Positions 59,792 through 64,000 of a stretch of DNA of 64,000 bases are shown piece by piece. Below the pieces are notes generated by a model. The model saw nothing but the letters and a program-made list of their open reading frames with translations, was not told the origin of the DNA and did not search any database. This DNA comes from JADMIH01 sp035274425 (GTDB lineage: Bacteria > Chloroflexota > Chloroflexia > QHBQ01 > JADMIH01). Each line of letters opens with the position of its first letter. Within the stretch, counting starts at the first letter, position 1. The DNA is taken from the NCBI GenBank assembly GCA_035274425.1, contig DATEOC010000023.1:75787-139786 (forward strand), given 5' to 3'. Made by a program: the position numbers and the translations under genes.

Positions 59792-61081
59792 TTACCCGGC
59801 TATGTAATCACTTAGAACAGGCACGGTGGGCCTGTACTTCAAGGCTATCTCCTCGTTGTATACCGCGACTATCTGGTCCGCGATATTGCTCCAGGAATAT
59901 TGCTGGGCGTGGGTTGCCGCTTCCTCGCCCATGCGCAGCCGCAACTCAGGGTTCTTGAGGAGGGTATGGACCTGCTCGGCAAGGGCAAAATGGTTCTCCT
60001 CAGGAACTAGGTAGCCTGTCTCCCCATCCTTGACGGTGAATGAAAGGCCGCCCACATTGGAAGCTATCACCGGCGTACCTGATGCCATAGCCTCCACCGC
60101 GACCAGCCCGAACGACTCATAATGTGAGGGCATGACCGTTATATCCGCCGCCGCGTAGTATAGAGGGAGCATCTCCTGAGGTTTCGAGCCAACGAACTCC
60201 ACCTGCTCCTCGAGGTTGAGATCGCGGTGGAGTTGCACCACGCGCCTTAGCTCGGCATTCTCGGCCTCAGTTTGCCCGCCCCCACCCACGATCAACACCT
60301 TCAGGTTGCGTCCTGAGCACGTGCGGCTGACAACCGCCACCGACTCCAACAGCGTATCGATCCCCTTCAAACGCTCTATGCGCCCCACGAAGAGGAGAAT
60401 AGGGGTGTCGAGGTCTGGGAGGCCAAGCTGCTCGCGCACCTGGGCACGGTCACGCGGGTAGAAGAGGCTCGTGTCCACGCCCGCCGGTATGACGGTAACT
60501 TTATCCAGCTCGGCTCCATAACACCAGACCATCTGGGACCGCTCCAGGGGAGTAGCTGCGATAACACGGTCAGCCCAGGCGATCACTCTGCTCTCGATTT
60601 CGATGCGAGCATCTATTTCCTTGTCGGCAGCGCTCTTAGCGACGCTGTTTTTCAGCTGGCCCAGGGTGTGGAACATCTGCACCATCGGCACGCCCCAATC
60701 TTCCTGAAGCCTGTGCGCCACGAGGCCCGACACCCAGTAATGGCCGTGCACAAGGTCGTAGCGGGTCCCTTCGCGGCGGGCGAACTCCTCTATCCCCTCG
60801 GCGAACTGGCCCACGTGGTTGACCAGCTTGTTCTTGTCATATGGGGCGAGAGGGCCTGCGGGCAGGTGTATCACCCTCGCGCCAAAGCCGAGCGCCTCGA
60901 TCTGGGGCGTATCCGTATCCTGGAAGCGCGTGAAAACGTCCACACTTATACCCCGGCGCGCCAACTCACGGCTCAACTCTCGAACGTAAACGTTCAGACC
61001 TCCTGTCTCGCGCCCACCCAACATCCCTTCCGGGCAGGCCAGCGGACAGGTATGCATGCTTATGAGTGCTATTCTAGTCAT
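59792..61081 (-). CDS. GT4 family glycosyltransferase (MshA/sucrose-phosphate-synthase-like)
   Basis: A 429-aa GT-B enzyme. The N-terminal EGMLGGRETGGLNVYVRELSRELARRG is the acceptor/nucleotide-binding loop typical of MshA- and SPS-like GT4 proteins, and DLVHGHYWVSG follows at ~110. The donor-binding half has FVGRIERLKGIDTLLESV and the EX7E motif PSHYESFGLVAVEAMASG (~315-332). It is cytosolic and transfers a sugar from a nucleotide donor. The acceptor is unknown; MshA itself makes GlcNAc-inositol phosphate, but that cannot be claimed without the pathway genes. Alone on the minus strand, next to a FemAB-like gene. Confidence 0.9.
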   Translation of the reverse strand: MTRIALISMHTCPLACPEGMLGGRETGGLNVYVRELSRELARRGISVDVFTRFQDTDTPQIEALGFGARVIHLPAGPLAPYDKNKLVNHVGQFAEGIEEFARREGTRYDLVHGHYWVSGLVAHRLQEDWGVPMVQMFHTLGQLKNSVAKSAADKEIDARIEIESRVIAWADRVIAATPLERSQMVWCYGAELDKVTVIPAGVDTSLFYPRDRAQVREQLGLPDLDTPILLFVGRIERLKGIDTLLESVAVVSRTCSGRNLKVLIVGGGGQTEAENAELRRVVQLHRDLNLEEQVEFVGSKPQEMLPLYYAAADITVMPSHYESFGLVAVEAMASGTPVIASNVGGLSFTVKDGETGYLVPEENHFALAEQVHTLLKNPELRLRMGEEAATHAQQYSWSNIADQIVAVYNEEIALKYRPTVPVLSDYIAG

Positions 61082-61196
61082 ATTTTGTAAGTCCTATTTG
61101 GTATGATTGGTCTGTTATTCTTGAAACGTGATGCATGAGATAAGTGTGTAGACTGAACTATATAAACCCCATGAAACTTTGCGTTCTTTGCGCTTA

Positions 61197-61227
61197 TTAA
61201 TCACGCATCACGTTTCACGTTTCACGT
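61197..61227. repeat. CACGTTT/CACGCAT heptamer array
   Basis: Units of CACGCAT and CACGTTT lie at the 3' end of the FemAB-like gene. Its TAA stop falls within the array. A diverged inverted set (GAAACGTGATGCATGAGA) lies near 61121. The same structure occurs at 7834 and 16071. Confidence 0.8.
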
Positions 61228-62367
61228 AAGCATCGCCCTGTACACATATGTATCTTTAGCACCGAAGTCGTATTTGTATGGTTCATCGCCGCGCAGGAAG
61301 TCGAAGTAGCGGAAGCCTTGCAATATCGCCTTGTGTATTCGGTAGGCCAGCAATGCCACCCCTGCGCTGTAGGCGGCGAACTGCTGGCTGTAGCCTGAGT
61401 TGTAGAGGTAGAGGCGATCACCGTAGCTGAACGACAAGTAAGCCGACGCGGGCTGCTTGTCCACTTCGAGTATCGCCAGGTCGAGCCACCCCGTCTCCGC
61501 AAGCTCCGACGCCATCGTCAGGAAGAATTGCGCCATGTGGTCGTCCATAAAGTGGGCTTTGTCCACCCCACTCATTCGATGCAGGTCGAGGAAGATGTGC
61601 ATCTCCTGCGCCATCGCCTCCGCGTCGTGAGGTGGCACGAGCCTCCAGCGAACGTCGTCGCGCCCTTCCAACTTGCGCACTTTGCGGCGTAGCTCGTGGC
61701 GGTCTTTCTTCCTCAGGCTCATCAGGTACGTTTCCCAGTCCCCCGGCAGCTCCAACACGGGCGACACATCCTCCGGGAAGACTTCCGCCGCCAGACCTCT
61801 CTGTGAAGCCAGCGTCACCAGCAACTCACGCGAGGGCGAGAAGTGCGGCAAGGAGTGGAGGTCGATCACGTCCCACTCGTCCCGCCGCTCAATGAGATAG
61901 TCCAGCGCGACCCCCCATACTTCAGCCATGCGCTCAGTAGGCGCGATTATGTCAAGATAATCGGCAATATCTATACCACCGACTATTCGCACCGCTCGGA
62001 CCGGCGCGCCCTCACCTTCGGGGCGAAGCTCTCCCCTGCGATACTCCTTCGCTGGAGGGAGCGGCCTGGCGTCAATAAAAAGAGGAGCGATACCGACTAG
62101 GGCACCCTCCTCATCGCGCACAGCCAGCAGGTGGAGCTTACATTCTTCTATATCTTGAGAAGCCTGGGCGGGCGCGCCGAAGTGCTTCCACCAGAGGGAC
62201 TGCCACTGCCAGGTCATGAACACCACATCTGAGGCTGCGGACTTCAAGAGCCGCTCCCACTCTTCGGTGGAGAGTATAGCGTTCGAGCCTGCCGCTTTAT
62301 CAATGCCGAGCGCTGACGCGAAATCGTGCGCTACCTCTATACTGAGACTTGGCTGTACCGACAACAT
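61222..62367 (-). CDS. FemAB/CelD (BcsL-like) GNAT-fold acyltransferase
   Basis: A 381-aa protein. TWQWQSLWWKHFG (~50-62) matches the CelD/BcsL N-terminal half. The C-terminal Acetyltransf_6-type half has FLDLHRMSGVDKAHFMDDHMAQFFLTMASELAETGWLDLAILEVDKQPASAYLSFSYGDRLYLYNSGYSQQF and GFRYFDFLRGDEPYKYDFG. Relatives attach acyl or amino-acid groups in cellulose or exopolysaccharide and peptidoglycan synthesis. The adjacent GT4 gene (140 bp away, same strand) suggests glycan modification, but this is inference. No membrane segment is visible. Confidence 0.87.
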   Translation of the reverse strand: MLSVQPSLSIEVAHDFASALGIDKAAGSNAILSTEEWERLLKSAASDVVFMTWQWQSLWWKHFGAPAQASQDIEECKLHLLAVRDEEGALVGIAPLFIDARPLPPAKEYRRGELRPEGEGAPVRAVRIVGGIDIADYLDIIAPTERMAEVWGVALDYLIERRDEWDVIDLHSLPHFSPSRELLVTLASQRGLAAEVFPEDVSPVLELPGDWETYLMSLRKKDRHELRRKVRKLEGRDDVRWRLVPPHDAEAMAQEMHIFLDLHRMSGVDKAHFMDDHMAQFFLTMASELAETGWLDLAILEVDKQPASAYLSFSYGDRLYLYNSGYSQQFAAYSAGVALLAYRIHKAILQGFRYFDFLRGDEPYKYDFGAKDTYVYRAMLT

Positions 62368-62448
62368 CCCTCGACAAATACCTCTCGTCTATTTTACGCC
62401 CGCACCGGACGCATAGATTGACATAGTTATTATAACAAATCGTTCAAG

Positions 62449-62489
62449 GTTCAAGGTTCAAAGCAGACCTTGAACTTTGAACCTTGAAC
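62449..62489. repeat. Inverted TTCAAGG heptamer arrays
   Basis: GTTCAAGGTTCAAAG (62449-62463) and its exact complement (62475-62489) are separated by 11 nt. The unit resembles GTTCAAA at 16027. Confidence 0.88.
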
Positions 62490-62629
62490 TCGGTCAGTGT
62501 GTCGCTTCGAACTTTATCTATTGCCTTAATCATAGTGAAACTTAACAGGAACCTAACACGAGTTCGGCTATAATAGTCATTGAAGCAGATATATCTTCTG
62601 CAGCATAGCACTTCAGGTCAAACTATTAA

Positions 62630-62658
62630 TTGACAACCCACCTGTATTAGGTTAGTAT
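62630..62658 (+). promoter_or_regulatory. Promoter of the flippase-like gene (TTGACA-17-TAGTAT)
   Basis: A perfect -35 TTGACA (62630-62635), a 17-nt spacer and TAGTAT (62653-62658). A second TATAAT lies at 62569. The leader of ~175 nt holds CTCAG...CTGAG and an imperfect 23-bp inverted repeat (62708-62730 with 62752-62774). No gene is seen in 62368-62840. Confidence 0.6.
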
Positions 62659-62840
62659 CTACAGTAGCTCAGCAAGTTACGGCGAAAGGTGACTGAGCAT
62701 AGGTTTGGGGCTGAAGGTTGGGGGTTAGGGCGTAGAACCTCCGACGTATCTCCCCTAATCTCCAACCTTCAGCCCACCACCTCCACCTGTACAAAGCTAT
62801 CTTTTTCACCAGGCACGATTTTTTATACCCCTATCTCGAT

Positions 62841-63776
62841 ATGAGCTTCCGCAGCAAGGCGCGGGGTCTATTACCTTCCAGCCAGGCTGTCCGCGCTCTC
62901 AAGCTCCTGGCGGCCCTGTTGGCCGTGGGAGCTTTTTTGTTCGTCTTCGCGGGCCAGGCGCGCGCTCTGCAAGAGCATGAATGGCACTTTGATGGCACCT
63001 ACCTGGGGCTGGCTGCGCTCATGGCGTTAGGGCGTGGGGTGTTCATCGTCTATCCCTGGTGGCGAATCATTCGGGCCTGGGGATATGGGTTGCCCTGGAA
63101 TCGCGCCCTTCGCCTTTACTTTCACTCCGGCTTTGCGCGCTACATCCCCGGCCAGTGGTGGTTTGTAGCGGGGCGAGCCTACCTCGCTGAGCGCCAGGGC
63201 GTGCCGCCAGCGGCAACCGTAGCCGCCACTGCCCTCGAAACGGTGATACTTACGGGCACCGCTCTCCTGACCGGACTGGCCGGCCTGGCGACGATCCCAT
63301 CAGGAGGAGTGCTTGCCTGGACGTGGATGCTGGCTCTGGGCGGAGTGGTGACGCTCTTGTTGCCGGTAAGTCCTGCCCTCCTCGCCCGGTTGACGGATTG
63401 GCTGCTGCATGTTATGGGGCGCGAGAAATTGCCCGCTGGCCTCTCTATAAAAGAGATGATAAGAGTGCTGGCGGCGTGCTTCGCCAACTGGGTGATGTAC
63501 GGGTTAGTGGCGGCCTTGCTGCTGGCCGGGCTGTCGGGGGGCGGGTATCTAGCGCAAGCTCCTGCTACTATAGGGATATTTGCCCTGAGCGTGTTGGGCG
63601 GGGCTATATTACTGTTCATGCCCCAGGGTATCATCGTGCGCGAAGGGGTACTGGTTTACCTGCTCCACACGCTCCTGGGCGTGCCCGTGCCGGTGGGACT
63701 GGGGGTAGCGGCACTGACGCGCCTCTTCTCTATGGGTGCAGAGGGAGTGTGGGCGCTCGCCGCGCTACGTATATAG
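62841..63776 (+). CDS. Lysylphosphatidylglycerol synthase TM-domain (flippase-like) protein
   Basis: A 311-aa polytopic protein with about eight helices and the LPG_synthase_TM/UPF0104 pattern: YFHSGFARYIPGQWWFVAGRAYLAERQGVPPAATVAATALETVILTGTALLTGLAGL. The catalytic aminoacyltransferase domain of MprF is absent, so this is the flippase-like type associated with envelope glycan or lipid transfer. No clear Shine-Dalgarno precedes ATG 62841. A strong sigma-70-like promoter lies ~180 nt upstream. Confidence 0.87.
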   Translation: MSFRSKARGLLPSSQAVRALKLLAALLAVGAFLFVFAGQARALQEHEWHFDGTYLGLAALMALGRGVFIVYPWWRIIRAWGYGLPWNRALRLYFHSGFARYIPGQWWFVAGRAYLAERQGVPPAATVAATALETVILTGTALLTGLAGLATIPSGGVLAWTWMLALGGVVTLLLPVSPALLARLTDWLLHVMGREKLPAGLSIKEMIRVLAACFANWVMYGLVAALLLAGLSGGGYLAQAPATIGIFALSVLGGAILLFMPQGIIVREGVLVYLLHTLLGVPVPVGLGVAALTRLFSMGAEGVWALAALRI

Positions 63777-63856
63777 CCTATCTTCTGGAGACCCATTCCG
63801 CAAGATCGAGTGATAGACCCAGGGCAAACGCATCTAAATCATAAGGTGCGAACGCC

Positions 63857-63992
63857 AGCCCCGGAGGGGCGGTAGAATGTAGCCCCACGGCGTTAGCCTG
63901 GGGTTGCTCCGCCCCGCACAAATAGCCCCGGAGGGGCGTAAGAAATAAAGAAGGTTCCCCCTTCTTCTTATTTCTTACGCCCCTCCGGGGCT
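63857..63992. repeat. AGCCCCGGAGGGGCG palindromic repeat cluster
   Basis: The 15-mer occurs at 63857-63871, 63924-63938 and reversed at 63978-63992. The last two are the outer ends of a 25-bp perfect inverted repeat (63924-63948 with 63968-63992) that extends with one bulge. No gene is visible in 63777-64000. Confidence 0.9.
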
Positions 63993-64000
63993 TTGGTCTA

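Noticed and set aside
59792..61081. MshA of mycothiol synthesis
   Set aside because: Only motif resemblance; no mshB/C/D-type genes are in the window, so a specific name is not justified.

Overview
The window looks like chromosomal DNA of a Chloroflexota-type bacterium (inference, no database search run). The evidence is moderately high GC content, multidomain secreted proteins ending in S-layer homology (SLH) domains behind Thr/Pro-rich linkers, a PdxS/PdxT vitamin B6 pair, a Ycf45/SpoIIIAA-like R3H ATPase, a PspA/YdjI envelope locus, and many non-coding heptanucleotide tandem arrays of the kind best known from cyanobacteria and some Chloroflexi. I found no rRNA, tRNA, CRISPR array, transposase or phage genes.

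Layout. 1-9.1 kb, minus strand: a partial GT39-like glycosyltransferase running off the left edge, then a four-gene block (850-aa secreted/membrane protein, ABC ATPase, ABC-2 permease, coiled-coil membrane protein) and a double bacterial-PH membrane protein. 9.4-11.0 kb: a small zinc-ribbon membrane protein and cystathionine gamma-synthase. 11.6-13.9 kb: a three-gene operon of a His-rich unknown protein, DUF1326 and DUF2182, probably metal-related. 14.1-17.4 kb: GNAT, DinB-like, DUF5680 and GT87-like genes. 18.0-26.1 kb: pdxS, a SgcJ/DUF4440-like gene, pdxT, then 10 bp later a 1659-aa protein joining helical repeats, a STAND/AAA-type NTPase and a C-terminal NYN (PIN-like) nuclease domain, followed by a double-GNAT-like gene. 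26.1-28.2 kb: two Opp/Dpp-type permeases. 28.3-33 kb: R3H ATPase, Uma2 nuclease-like, c-di-AMP receptor-like, zinc-ribbon and RsgA genes. 33.3-47.9 kb: four consecutive large SLH surface proteins. 48-49.7 kb: M1 metallopeptidase lipoprotein. 50-55.8 kb: zinc-ribbon/winged-helix protein, DUF2207, coiled-coil protein, PspA and an SPFH/YdjI-like protein, resembling the Bacillus pspA-ydjGHI membrane-stress locus. 55.9-63.8 kb: DUF2142/GT39-like, DedA, a secreted protein, GT4, a FemAB/CelD-like acyltransferase and a flippase-like protein, mostly envelope functions.

Two signals stand out. First is the NTPase-NYN fusion attached to the vitamin B6 operon, with the architecture expected of a conflict/defence or RNA-surveillance sensor-effector but no partner I recognise. 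Second is the density of 7-bp tandem arrays, often in inverted pairs, which start at stop codons, supply stop codons, or run in frame through the N-termini, C-termini or interior of at least six genes. A 57-nt element, conserved with only transitions and able to form a hairpin, lies in the leaders of two SLH genes. Long perfect palindromes separate most convergent gene pairs.
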